Source of the DNA: Prorocentrum cordatum
Lineage: Eukaryota; Sar; Dinophyceae; Prorocentrales; Prorocentraceae
Length of the DNA: 64,000 bases
Direction of reading: 5' to 3'
Assembly: GCA_963575745.1 (NCBI GenBank)
Contig: CAUYUJ010016060.1
Coordinates: 651,460-715,459, forward strand
In this document: in pieces, positions 34,638 through 45,825 of the stretch
How the letters are laid out: each line of letters starts with the position of its first letter
Numbering within the stretch: position 1 is the first letter of the stretch
The notes under the pieces: generated by a model
What the model was told of the DNA's origin: nothing
Seen by the model: only the letters and a program-made list of their open reading frames with translations
Databases searched by the model: none
Position numbers and translations under genes: made by a program

Positions 34638-36476
34638 CAGCGTCGCTGCAGCACTTGCTGTCCACGCGCTGGGCCCCGTCATCGCCCGCGGGCGCCCTGG
34701 CGCCGCGGCCCGGTAGCCGCCGTGGATCCTGTTGCCGCGGCAGGCCGCGCCAGAACATTCAGGTGGGAATTCTGCCGCTTCTGAGCGGCCTCTTCTACCT
34801 CCCCTCTGCGGCACCCTTATTTGTCCCATCCCCGCTCTTACACGCTGGCCAATCTGCTTCTCGGTGCTCCCGTTTACGCCCAGCCCTGGCGGAGCCTACT
34901 CTGCCTCACTGCCGACGGAAGAGGTGTTCGGGATGGCCTGCTCAGATTAGACTGCGCGGATCCCTTGTTGGAGTTGGTGGCATTGGTGAGCTGGCGCAGC
35001 CTGGCTTGAGGCCGCGCAAGTGACCGCGAGCTGCTGCTGCTGGTCAGGTTCTTAACAGTGGAGCATGGCGCCCACTTAGTCGGAGATGCTTTGGGCGCCG
35101 GGTTTGGGTTGCCACTCCTCGTCGGCGACTTCTTTGTAGCCCGTTGCCGCGCGCTGCTCGTTGGCGGACAGGGTTGGGGCGTCGGTGCCTTCGATTCCAT
35201 CGCCCCCTCCCTCCACGTCGCAGTCGGCTGCGTCCTCAATGGCAGAGTTGACGATGCGTGGAACGGTTTCCTTTTAAATTTAGCGAGCGCTCAGCACGCC
35301 GGCGCTGCGCTGCTTCCTCCCCGGAGGCGGGGCGCTTGGTGGCAGAGGCGCCGATGGCCACGGCTGCGCTTTCAACGGAGCTTGAAGGCGCGGTCTGGCG
35401 ACCGCCCTATTCTGCAGAGAGGGGCGGGTTTCTCCATCGCGATGGTCTCTGGCGAGACGATCGACGCGGGTGGTCCTTTCGCGTAGTCAGCCTTAACAGG
35501 GACGCGTGCTTCTGTGTTGACGATGGCTCATGGGCTGGCGGACGCGTGGACTTGGGCCGTCGCGTTCGGGGGGGGACTGGCCGTTTCGACAATGGCGAAA
35601 TCACCCCTGGTCACTCTGTCCCAGCCAGCGCGCTGGACCCCCAGTGCCAATTAGTGGATGCGAGTATCTTGGCGATTTGCGTCATAGCGGTGCTCTGTGG
35701 TTCGATGCCCGCGATGCGGCGCTCTGCGCCGGCGAGGGCAGCGACGGCCCCGTGGGGTTCCAGGGCGATGTGTTTCGGTGCCCGGGTGTCCGCCTTGATC
35801 CTGATGCCCACGCCATCGTCCGCTCGGACAGCGCCGACAGTTTTGTGTTTGTTCGGGGTGTCGCGCGCTTCCTGGAGCATGGTCGGCGACCGCCCGGGCA
35901 CGTTGCAAGTGCACAGTTGCCAGGCGGGGGCCATTCGGCGCCGCGGAAGCTGTGGCCGCGTGCGTTTGCCAGCCGCTGCGAAGCGGCGCCCCGCGAGTTT
36001 CGCGGCTTCTTGTTTGTTCTCCATGCGACAGTGAGATGCGAACGCGGCCGTGAACGCGTCGGGCAAGCCTCGTCGAGCTGTTTGCGCGACGCGTCCACCT
36101 CGGCGTCGTTCCCTAACGGTGTGCCGCGAACAGTTATGCGAGCGCAGGCGCGACGGCAATGGCGTCTGCCTCGCGGATGGCGTCCCGGACACAAACCACT
36201 TTGTCAGTTGCGTGGGGAGTTTTTGAACGACGCAGTGGCCGTACTTGAACCCTTCGCGCCCGAGCTGGGAGATGGCCCCGGGGATGTGCCTTGGCGAAGG
36301 CTTGGTAGAATGGGAACGCTGGGGTTCGGCTCTCTTTGCCCGGGCAGTCCGTGTCGATGGGCCCCAGCACTGCGAGCGTCAGGGGTACGCCCTGACTGCC
36401 TATCTGCTGTAGTGCGCGGCCGCCTTCCTCCAGCGTTCGACGTGACATGGCGCTGGCGCGCGACGCCCCGCCCCCG

Positions 36477-36510
<34 letters not shown>
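36477..36510 (+). repeat. Poly-C run of 34 bases
   Basis: The longest homopolymer in the window, with a second C-rich run at 36,559-36,580. Possible i-motif or quadruplex, or an assembly-sensitive site. Confidence 0.9.
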
Positions 36511-36511
<1 letters not shown>

Positions 36512-37111
36512 TACCTTTCGCAAAGGACTAACGACGCCATGTCTGGCATTCCGATGCCAGCCCCCCCCCCCCCCGCCCCCGAACCTTTCAGGGCGCGGTC
36601 GCAGCGGTGGCGTCCCAGTTGCGCGCAGCCAGGCTGATGACAGGAGCCCTGCCCTTGCTGTGGTGGACGGTAGCTGTTTTTTTTTGTGTGTGCAGTGTGT
36701 CGAGTGCGTAGCTTATGTTGTTGCCACGTACAGTATCATGCGCTCGCCCGCGAGCTTACTTGGGTCAGAGCGGTGTTGCGGGTGTAAGTGGTATTGAGGT
36801 CCGTCTGGCGCTTATGGGCGAGTTCGTCGACGCCGCCACTGCTTTGCAGCGCTGCCACGCAGGTTTCTTTCCGACTGGGGGCGGCTTCTTGTCGATATGT
36901 TGAGGTACCGTTTTGGCGGCAAGTGCTCGGCGGTTTGGGCTGCTCTTGTGCAGGGGGGCGCGCGGCGAGGATTTTTCGGAGCCAAGTCGCGCGGCGATGG
37001 CACGAACTAGTCACACGCCTGGATGACGTGTGTCCAGTCTCGCGCTGCGAACAGCGGTAGTGATGGGCGTTTCGTTTCCTGGCTGCGCGCTGGGTCAGAG
37101 CTTCTAAACGA

Positions 37112-37320
37112 GACTCGAGAGAGGGAGAGAGAGAGAGAGAGAGGGATAGGAAGAGAAATAGAGGAAGAGCCGCCACGCGACCACAAACCGGATAGACAGA
37201 GAGAACAAGATATCAAGAGAGAGAGAGAGAGATACATACATACGCACATACACACACGCACAACAACACAAAACACACCACAGGCAGACAGAGAAAGAGA
37301 GAGAGAAAGGGATATATTAA
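37112..37320 (+). repeat. GA/CA low-complexity region
   Basis: GAGA runs interrupted by ACATACAC-type DNA. Low-complexity only. Confidence 0.85.
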
Positions 37321-37559
37321 GATATTGATATTGGGGGAAGGCTCTTTGGGGGAGTTCGAACTCAGAATTTGACGGGGGACGGGGAATCGGGGACGGCAGC
37401 GGAGAGAAGGAGGAGTAAGAGGAGGCGGAGAAGAGGGAAATGGTTGAGCTGCCCTTGCGAGTTGCAATGCTGCCTCGAGAGCATTTCCTTGCGCCTGCCG
37501 GCAGGCTCTCACATGCCTGGGCTATGCCTCTGCAGCTACGATGGAGAGTGCGCGAGGCG

Positions 37560-37860
37560 AGGAGGAGGAGGCGGAGGAGGAAAAAGAGGAAAAGGAAGAT
37601 GACAGACAGGAGCAGGAGGAGGAGGAAGAGGAGGAGGAGGAGGAGGAGGAGGAGGAGGGCAATGATGAGGAAGACGGGGGCGAAGCAGGAAGGATGAGGA
37701 GGAGGAGGAGGAGGAGGAGGACGAGGACGAGGCGGAGGAGGAGGAGGTCGACGAGGAGGAGGGGGGCAATGGTGGAGCAGGGGGGGTGGGGGGCAGGAAG
37801 CCGAGGAGGAGGAGGAGGAGGAAGAGGAGGAGGAGGAGGAGGAGGAGGAGGACGACGGCA
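37560..37860 (+). repeat. (GGA)n block
   Basis: About 300 bp of GGA/GAG with minor interruptions; spurious polyglutamate or polyarginine frames. Confidence 0.9.
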
Positions 37861-38037
37861 AGACAGCGGGCGCGAGGATGGCTTGGCGGGCTTGCTGGCG
37901 ATGGCCATCGCGCTGGAGCCGCCCGCCGCCACGGGACGCGGGGCAGCGACGGCGACGGTGAGCTCTCCGGGGGCCCCCGGGCATGGGAGCTGCGCGCCAG
38001 CAGCCTCCGCGGAAGTAACTTCGGCTCCAGGGTTTGA

Positions 38038-38157
38038 CATCGCTCGGACGTGTGCATTTTTTCTCGGCGATAACTATCGAGGACCATCCTGGACCATCGA
38101 GCCAAAAAAACACGCACGAAACCGAAACATGCACAGGAAATGGACGTCCGAGCGACG
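38038..38157 (+). mobile_element. MITE-like element, copy 1 (120 bp)
   Basis: Bounded by CATCGCTCGGACGT on the left and ACGTCCGAGCGACG on the right. These are 14-bp terminal inverted repeats with one mismatch. The interior (ACCATCGAGGACCATCCTGG; CACGCACGAAACCGAAA; GCACAGG) is shared with the copy at 59,811-59,933. No clear target-site duplication is visible. It is too short to code. Confidence 0.65.
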
Positions 38158-40045
38158 GCAGGGGGCTGCTGCAGCCTCCGCGCGCCTCAACGCGGCGCCC
38201 GCACCCCCAGGGAGGCCGCGGCGGGCTGCCCCCGGATGGGGCCGGTCGGGGGCGGGTCCAGGCCACCCGCGGGGGTCCTGTCCGCGTGCGGGCCGGATCG
38301 GTTCCAGCCGTGGGTGCCTGGTTGGCAGGCGCAGGGTTCCTCCTGCGGCCCCGGGCCTGCGTTCGTGCGCGCCTCTTCGTCGGTGGCTGCAGGGGGGGGG
38401 AGGGGGGGCAGGAGGTGCGGGGGCGCAGAAGAGCGAGGAGGGGGCTGGCGGGGAGGACAGGAGGGGGAGTTGGGGGGAGGAGCACGACAGCGAGAGGGAC
38501 GGGTGGGGGTGCAGGAGTTGATGTTGATGCTGATTCTGCTGATGGCTCTGGCAGTGATGATGGTGGTGGTGGTGGTGGTGGTGGTGGTGGTGGTGGTGGT
38601 GGTGGTGGTGAGGGTGGTGAGTATCCCAGACTTGGCGGAAGCGGACACCCGGCGGGCGAGCGACGGCGGCTCTACCGCTGCTCCAGGGGTTACAGGGCGG
38701 AGGAGCGAGGTCGGAGGTCAACTCTCGCCGCGGGAGCCGCTGACGATACCAGCCATGGTAGGGTCATCGCGCGCGAGCCTCGCGCCACGGGGCAGGCACC
38801 CGATGGCGACCTCGCGGCGGGCCGCGGTTGCAAACGGGCAGCGCGCAGCCGCCGAGATGTGGCATCCCAGCGGCCTCCCGCGGGCCCAGGGGCACTCCCA
38901 GGGTGGCGGGGCACCTGCGGGTTACATCCCAGCGGTCTCCAGCCCCAGGGTGGCGGGGCACCAGCGGCAGGGGAGCCGCCCGTGACACCACTCGGCAGCG
39001 GGAGAGCCTCAGTGGCCGCACTCGAGAGCGTTGAGCGTGGCGGCACTGGGGCCCCCCCTCGCCCCCAACGCCTGCATCCGGGCACCTGAGCCGTGGTCCA
39101 GTGAGGCAGGTGATTGCACACTGCTTCCCGAGCGCAGAGCTCCAGGACTGGCGGGGCGGGGGGGTGCATTCGCCCCAGCCCAGGCCCACGCTCGGTGCCT
39201 CCCGTCGTTCGGCCCTGAGCTTGGCCAGCAGCAGAGGGCTCACTGCTTCACTCACGTGGCGGGCTGCCGCCTCATGGGCATGGCATCGGGCTGCCCCTCG
39301 CGCAGCTGCGCGTCCAGAATGACCTCGGCGTCATCGATGCCCCGAAGGATCTCCGCGTCCGGCAAGAGCACTCGCAGCTGGCCAATGAGGAGTTCCATCT
39401 CCGTGCTATCAAGCTGGGCGCCAGCTGGCCTGCCTCGCCCAGGTCCGCGTCGTGCTGCACCATGTCGTGCTGCGGGTCCTCGTTGGTCGCCGTGTTGCAC
39501 CTTGGACTCGTACTTCCGGGTCTGTCCGAGATTGGTGGCACGGGGTGCCCAAAGCTGAGGCTGCCCATTCCCGCGCCATGCGGTTGGTGCCCATTTTGAA
39601 GCTTGGGGCTCGTGATGAAGGGCGCCATCAGTGTCGTCCATGCCCTCCGCGACGCCCACCTCCGCGGCGCGGCGCTGGCTCGCGCCAGCCCCGCGTCACA
39701 GCCCCCTCCACTCCGTTGTGCTCCGCGTCGGGGCTGCCGAGCGCCCTTTCCTGCTCGTCGAGCTTCGGCGTGCGCGAGGCCCACGGCCGCGACCGGAGCG
39801 CGCCCCCACAGCAGCTCGCCGTCGTGGTCCGCCTCCGCCTGGCACCCCCTGGTCTCGGCGGGCCTCCGCCGTCCCCAGGCAAAGGCGCAGCGCACGCGAG
39901 CTCCTCCGGCGTCGTCGGCCGTCGCGGCGCTGCGGGGGCCTCCCCAGCACGCTGCGGCATGCCGCCGCCACCACTGCGGTCACCGCATGAGCCGCCCAGC
40001 ACCTGGCGTCTCCCTGCCGCCTGCTGGGCCACTGCCCAAATGGCA
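38158..40045. other. GC-rich segment, no gene recognised
   Basis: Frames stay open on all strands because of GC content; translations are Ala/Pro/Arg-rich with no motif. A (GGT)n run lies at about 38,555-38,611. Confidence 0.4.
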
Positions 40046-40049
40046 CGGT

Positions 40050-40462
40050 TACCGATGCTGATGGTGGTGGTGATGGTAATGGTAATAGTGATGGTGATGT
40101 TGATGATGGTGCTGGAGATGATGGTGATGATGATGATGATAATGATGATGATGATGATGATGGTAACGAGGATGATGATAGTGATGACAGTGGTGATGAA
40201 GGTGATGATGAAGATTATGACTATGGTAATGATTGTTCTGATTATGATGATGACGATGGTGGTGGTGGTGGTGGTGGAGATGATAATAGCGATGATGACG
40301 ATGATGATGATGATGGTGGTGGTGGTGATGGTAGTCAGGATGATGGTAATGGAGATGATGGAGATGATGTAGATGATGGATATGATGGAGATGGTAATGG
40401 TAATAGTGATGATGATGGTGATGATGAAGATGATGGTAGTGGAGATGATGATGATGATGATG

Positions 40463-40498
<36 letters not shown>

Positions 40499-40757
40499 GT
40501 GATGGTGATGGTGACGGTGATGTTGATGATGATGGTGTTGGTGACGATGATGATTGTGATGACAGTGGTGATGAAGGTGATGATGAAGATGACGACTATG
40601 ATGATGATTGTCCTGATGCTGATGATGATGACGAAGGTGGTGGTGTTGGATATGATGAAAACGATCATGATGACAATGATGAAGGTGATGATGGTGGTGT
40701 TGGTGATGATGATGCGGATGATGATGAAGAAGATGTTGATGATGTTGGTGATGATGC

Positions 40758-40797
<40 letters not shown>

Positions 40798-40905
40798 AAG
40801 GATGATGATGATGATGATGATGCTGATGATGATCAGAGGAGGATGTTGATGATGACGACGATAATGATAATAGTGATGTTGATGATGATGGTGATGTTGA
40901 GGGGG
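40050..40905 (+). repeat. Large degenerate GAT array
   Basis: About 850 bp dominated by GATGAT and GGTGAT trinucleotides on the plus strand. Frames read as Met/Val, Asp or Ile/His runs. Interruptions show higher-order duplication: a GATGATGACAGTGGTGATGAA-type block recurs near 40,170 and 40,545. Confidence 0.95.
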
Positions 40906-41574
40906 ATGAGGGGGCTAGACTTGAAATCGGATGCAGTCGGTGATGCGGGTATCAGAGGAGGAGGACGTCGACGGGCATCATTGGGAATCCACAAAATCGT
41001 GCGTGTGCAGGTTGCGCCAAGCGCCGGTTGGCTGGGCAGCCCTTCGCCAGGCTGCCACGTGGACTTGCTCCGGATTCGAACCGTGCTGCTGCGCAGGGCA
41101 GCGGCCGCCCCCCCCGCCAGTTCGCAGCGCCCACCAGCACTTCCGAGGCCGAAGAGCTCGATTCGCACGTGCGCCATGCCTTGTCCTGCGCCCTCCGCCT
41201 TGGACTCGAGGCGCATCTGCTGTTTCACCCGCGGGGGTCGCCAAGACAATCGCGTCTCGCGCGTCGCGGACCCGGCCAGAGCAGATTCCCTTCTGCAAGG
41301 GGGCGGCGCGGGGAAGCGAGGGCGCAAAGAGAACCATGCATCAAGCGGGCGCGATGCGCGAAGTAGGGTGACCTAGACCTGCCCACAGCACTCCCGAGAC
41401 CCGTGGGTCGCATTGGGTGTGCTCACGCCGTCGGCCGTTGGCAAAGCCTTGGGCCTTGCTCGGCGGTCGCTCCAGGGCAGCGGTCTGGCCGCTGCCGCGG
41501 GCAGCTACCCCGGGCGCTAGATCGCAGCGCTGGGGAACTACCTGGGTGGAGGTCTACAATGGGAGGCATGGGGA
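40906..41574. other. Unique GC-rich spacer between GAT arrays
   Basis: About 670 bp of non-repetitive DNA with no recognised gene. Confidence 0.4.
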
Positions 41575-42010
41575 TGGTGAGACTGACGCTGATGTTGATG
41601 CTGATGCTGTTGCTACTGCTGCTTCTGATGATGGTGATGGTGATGGTGATGGTGATGGTGATGGTAAGGGTGGTGATGATGATGCTGATGATGATGATGA
41701 TGATGATGATGATGCTGATGATGATGATGATGATGATGATGCTGATGCTGATGCTGATGCTGATGCTGATGATGATGGTGATGGTGATGGTGATGGTGAT
41801 GAGGAGGAGGAGGAGGATGTTGGTGAGGAGGAGGAAGAGGATGTTGATGAGGAGGAGGATGATACTAATAATGCTGATGATGCTGATGATAATGTTGATG
41901 TTGATGTTGATGATGATGATGCTGATGATGATGATGATGATGGTGATGGTGATGGTGATGGTGATGATGATGATGGTAAATCATATTATGGTGATGATGA
42001 TGATGATGGC
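41575..42010 (+). repeat. GAT/GCTGAT array
   Basis: Second large trinucleotide array with GATGCT, GATGGT and GATGAG variants, grading into GAC-rich DNA to 42,060. Confidence 0.95.
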
Positions 42011-42539
42011 GACGACGACGCCGCCGCCTACGACGACGACGACCAAGACGGCGTCGACGACGACGCTAATGATGGTGGAGATGAGGAGGAAGAGGTAGAG
42101 GAGGAGGACAGAGAGGCTGAGGATGGGGATGAGGATGAGGATCGATGACGCGTTCTCTGATGATATGGTGATAATGAGGAGGAGGCCAAAGAGGAGGAGC
42201 AGGAGTAGGAGGAGGAGGAAGAGGAGCGGGAGGTGAAGGATGGCGAGGAGGAGTATGGAGTATGGAGTCCTGGGACGTAGTCCGAAACCACCTCAAGAAG
42301 ACCCCTTATGGGCCCTGCGATCAAGCTCGGCTTGACTGAAAGCCTTCCGGAAAAGAACCCGCTCGATGCGAGTTAAGGACAGAGGAGGAGGAAGGACTAG
42401 TAGGAGGAGGAAGTGGAGGCGGAGGAAGGAGGATGGGGAATGCGGAACAGGGATAAGAATTAAGAAGGTTGAGGAAGAAACAGGAACATGAGCATCAGGG
42501 GGAAAAGCAGTGGGAAGGGCGAGCAGGAATCTGATGACG

Positions 42540-42830
42540 TCGGTGTTGTTGATGAAGATGGTGGTGATGATGATGGTGATGATGTTGATGACGACGGTCC
42601 TGCTGGTGCCGGTGGTGGTGATGAAGCTGATGATGTTGAGGAGGAGGTGGAGGAGGAGAAGGGGGAGGAGGAGGTGGAGGTGGTGGAGGAGGTGGAGGAG
42701 GTGGAGGGGGATAAGGATGTGGTGGAGGTATTCGGCAGAGCAGGAGCTGGAGGAGGAAGAGGAAGAGGAAACGGAGGAGGAGGAGGAGGAGGAGGAGGAG
42801 GAGGAGGAGGACCTGGAGAAGGTGAAGGCT
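42540..42830 (+). repeat. GAT to GGA compound array
   Basis: GATGGTGAT-type repeats to about 42,630 change gradually to GGAGGT and then (GGA)n. This suggests stepwise drift of one trinucleotide array. Confidence 0.85.
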
Positions 42831-43469
42831 GAGGCGGAGAATCTCCTCCCCGCCCGCCCCAGCTGGACCTCTGCGGCGACCGTCTGCTCGACACGCCCTG
42901 CATGGAGGGGCTGCTTCAGGTCGCTCGCCGCCCGCCGCGTCTCCGCCTCCCCCCCTGCCCCCCCTCCTTAGGGAGGAGGCTGAGGGCACTTGCGGGTCTG
43001 CATGACAGAATAATCCACGAAGAGCAGCAGCATCCGCCCACCCGCCCATCCGCGCCTTCCCCGCCACAGAGTCGGGATGGCCAGGGAAGGTGACGATCTG
43101 GCGGACGGAGGGGAAGGGCAGATGCCTCTAGTCCACCTCTCGCTCTCGGCGAACGTCGGCTTGACATCCCTCCTTTTCTTTCGAGGTTGTCGGATGTTTC
43201 GTCTGTTCCAGGAGGTATTCCAGCCACGGGATGCTTGTCAGCAGCTTCGCCTCGTCGGGAGGTCTGAAGGTGATGCCCGGATCGTATCCGAACGGACGTT
43301 GGGTGGCCCGACGTATGTCAAGAATCCACCCGTGACCAAGACCCCGTTCTCTCCCTCATCTGTCTCCCTCCTCCTGATTACTCCTCCCTTCCCCTCCTCC
43401 TTCCCTCCCTCTTTATTCCCTTCCTGTTTCCCTTCCTCTTCTCTTGTTCTCTCCCTCCCTTCTCTTCTT

Positions 43470-43740
43470 CCTCATCTCCTCTTCTCCTCCTCCTCCTCCT
43501 CCTCCTCCTCCTCCTCCCCCTCCTCGTCGTCTTCCTCCTCCTCCTCCTCCTCCTCCTTCTCCTCCCTCTTTCTTCCTCTTGGTCCCCTCATCCTTCATCC
43601 GCCTGTCCCCCTCCCTCCCTGTAGGAGGTGGATGAGAGGAGGAGAAGGAGGAGGAGGAGGAGGAGGAGGAGGAGGACGAGGACGAGGAGGACGAGGAGGA
43701 CGAGGATGAGTACGAGAAGGAGGAGGAGCTGCAGTTTGAG
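43470..43740. repeat. Inverted pair of (TCC)n and (GGA)n arrays
   Basis: A TCC array at about 43,480-43,565 is followed after about 70 bp by a GGA array at 43,628-43,735. The two halves are complementary and could form a long hairpin. Confidence 0.85.
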
Positions 43741-43779
43741 TAGGGGGAGGGTCGATCAACAACACTAACAGCCTCATTT

Positions 43780-44110
43780 GGCGCCTCTTGGGCCGTCTTT
43801 ACGCCCCCTTGGGGCCTTCTGGGACCGTCTTGGGACAGTCTTCGGGGGGCCGTCTTGGAGCGTCGGAAGTTCGAGAAGTGGAGGACCCCCAACGCACTGA
43901 AACATTTAAAGACAATTCATGTTTTTGGTATCTTAGGGGCCTCTTGGAAAGACTCTTGGGGCTTTCCTTTGGCGCCTCGAAGGATTCTTCGTCTATCTTG
44001 GAGTCATCTTGGGCGTTTTCGTCCGATCGTGCAACGATTCGGGGCCCTCTTGGACCGTCTGGGCGACCTCTTGGCGCTCTTGGCCCGTTTGGGGGGCTAT
44101 GCTTGGGCCC
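43780..44110 (+). repeat. Degenerate CTCTTGGG minisatellite, array 1
   Basis: Units of about 12-18 bp built on GGCCTCTTGGG and GCCGTCTTGG. Plus-strand frames read GASWGLLGAS-like runs. Related arrays lie at 54,750-54,945 and 55,560-56,140. Confidence 0.75.
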
Positions 44111-44261
44111 GAACAACATCACGCGACAGGAGGCGACAAGACCCAGGGGCCACGCGCCAGCCCCGGAAGATTTGGCAATTTCGAGTCTGGACCCCTTGAA
44201 GCATCTGCAGGATTGAGGACTGGGGCCGAAGGGATTAGGCCACTGACTTGAGGACACTTCA

Positions 44262-44575
44262 ACTCCACATGTACTGCTCCACATCGCGTGCATCACAAAT
44301 ATTGCACCACATGGATTGCTCCACTTACATTGCCCCACATAGATTGCATCACACATTTTGCAAGACGGCGATTGCACCACCGATATTGCACAACATGGTT
44401 AACGCAACATATATCTATGTATATATATAGCACTACATACAATGCACCACGTCGGTTGCACCACGTAGATTGCACCACATATATTGTTCACCATGTATTA
44501 CGCAAAATATGTTGCACAACGTAGACTGTACAACATGAATAGCACCACCAATAATGCGTCACTTGCATTGCCTGT
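44262..44575 (+). repeat. 14-bp minisatellite, array 1
   Basis: About 20 degenerate copies of ATTGCACCACATAG. The middle is interrupted by a TATATA stretch at 44,408-44,430. A second array of the same unit is at 45,612-45,825. Confidence 0.85.
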
Positions 44576-45611
44576 TCTTAAACGGAACTCGGATCGACCA
44601 CCGCCCTGGATTATCCCCCCCGCTTTGGGGAGTATCCCCTCCCGCCTCGGGGATGTGCCATGTACATACTGTTCTGCTCAATTCTTCATCCAAAATATGA
44701 ATCCATACGGTTCCAGCCAGGCAAGGTTCGACCCCCCCCCCTCGTTTGCAAAGCACCTTATTTTCGCACACTCGTTTATCCCCAAACATTATTTGCCAAG
44801 AGTATCTTGTAAAAACGGGACGGCTTGAACACGCGCGCGATGTCGCGCGCGCATTTTGAATCACTCAAAAACCTTAGTTTACGTATGGGTTCCAACATCC
44901 CGAACAACAGGTAAACGCGCACTTGGTTTCCCAACGTTATCTTTCACCAACAAATGAGGTCTGCGCGCGCGGCTGCGATGTGCTGGGACAGCCATAGGTT
45001 GTTCAGCATGTTGGCCAAGTGCGATCAAGCGGGCCTCTCGCGCGCGCGTGTCGGAAGTATTTGAACGCCTTTGCGCGCGGTTTGGTGGGGGACGGTCACT
45101 GCCAAAGAGTACAATGCGGGCCATTCGCATTCGTTGGCTGCGCGCGCATGTTGATATCGTTCCGAAACCTTCATCACCGACGCGTGGACACTATCATCGT
45201 CATCGAAGTGATCAGCATCGGCGTCGTGATTCGCCTTGCCGTCGTCATCGTTATCGTCGTTACACGCACCCTTGCAATCATCATCGTGTCTGCCCTCCTC
45301 GACCCTGCCATGATACCGCCCCCGCCCGAGTCACCGACTCGCACTGAAGTGCCCGCGCGTCAGCGCGGCCTGTGAGATGCGTTGGGGGATCCCCAGCGGT
45401 CAGCACCACCGCGGCTGCGTCGGTCGCGCCAGACTAGCTTGCCGCTCTGCGCACGAGCCTGCGCGTTCTAGCGCGGCCGCAGCGACGCGCTAGCCAGCGC
45501 CAGGCAGGCATCACAATTGGCGCCTCATGGGTCTTGCAAACCATGTTGCGGGCGGATGGGTGGGATGATTGCGCGAGCAATGAAGTTGACAACTCAACCC
45601 ACCGCGAGCAA
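44576..45611. other. Spacer between the two 14-bp arrays
   Basis: About 1 kb of mostly unique DNA, locally AT-richer, with CGCGCG-rich patches near 44,830-45,060. No gene recognised. Confidence 0.4.
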
Positions 45612-45825
45612 AAGGTCCATTGCGCCACATCGATTGCGCCACGTAGATTGCAAGACGCAGATTGCTCCACGTAGATTGCATCACATGGGCTGCACCACAA
45701 AAATATTGCACCATATTGCTCCACGTAGATTACATCACATGAATTGCGCCACATCGGTTGCACCACACATATTGCCCCCCACACAGATTGCACCACACAG
45801 GCTGTTCCACATAGGTAGCACCGCA
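45612..45825 (+). repeat. 14-bp minisatellite, array 2
   Basis: About 14 copies of ATTGCRCCACRTAG with the same period and consensus as array 1. The orientation is the same. Confidence 0.85.

Larger units (their letters stand above)
34640..38030. other. GC-rich segment, no convincing gene
   Basis: Minus-strand frames at 36,192-35,611 and 35,239-34,874 are long and less repetitive than their surroundings (for example TMLQEARDTPNKHKTVGAV, and SGNPNPAPKASPTKWAPC). They may be eroded coding sequence, but no family or splice structure could be assigned. A 34-base poly-C lies at 36,477-36,510, a GA/CA-rich stretch at 37,112-37,320 and a GGA block at 37,560-37,860. Confidence 0.35.

Noticed and set aside
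35611-36192. Minus-strand frame that could be the start of a LINE endonuclease
   Set aside because: The resemblance is only to a few residues, and the overlapping frame is equally open. Not enough to call.
40035-40054. CCGTGCCATTTGGGC on the minus strand, similar to the start of the leader
   Set aside because: Similarity stops after the first part and no gene follows. Treated as chance.
38555-42060. Aspartate-, histidine- or methionine-rich proteins predicted from GAT/GGT repeats
   Set aside because: All three frames of the arrays stay open by composition, and no unique flanking domain is attached.
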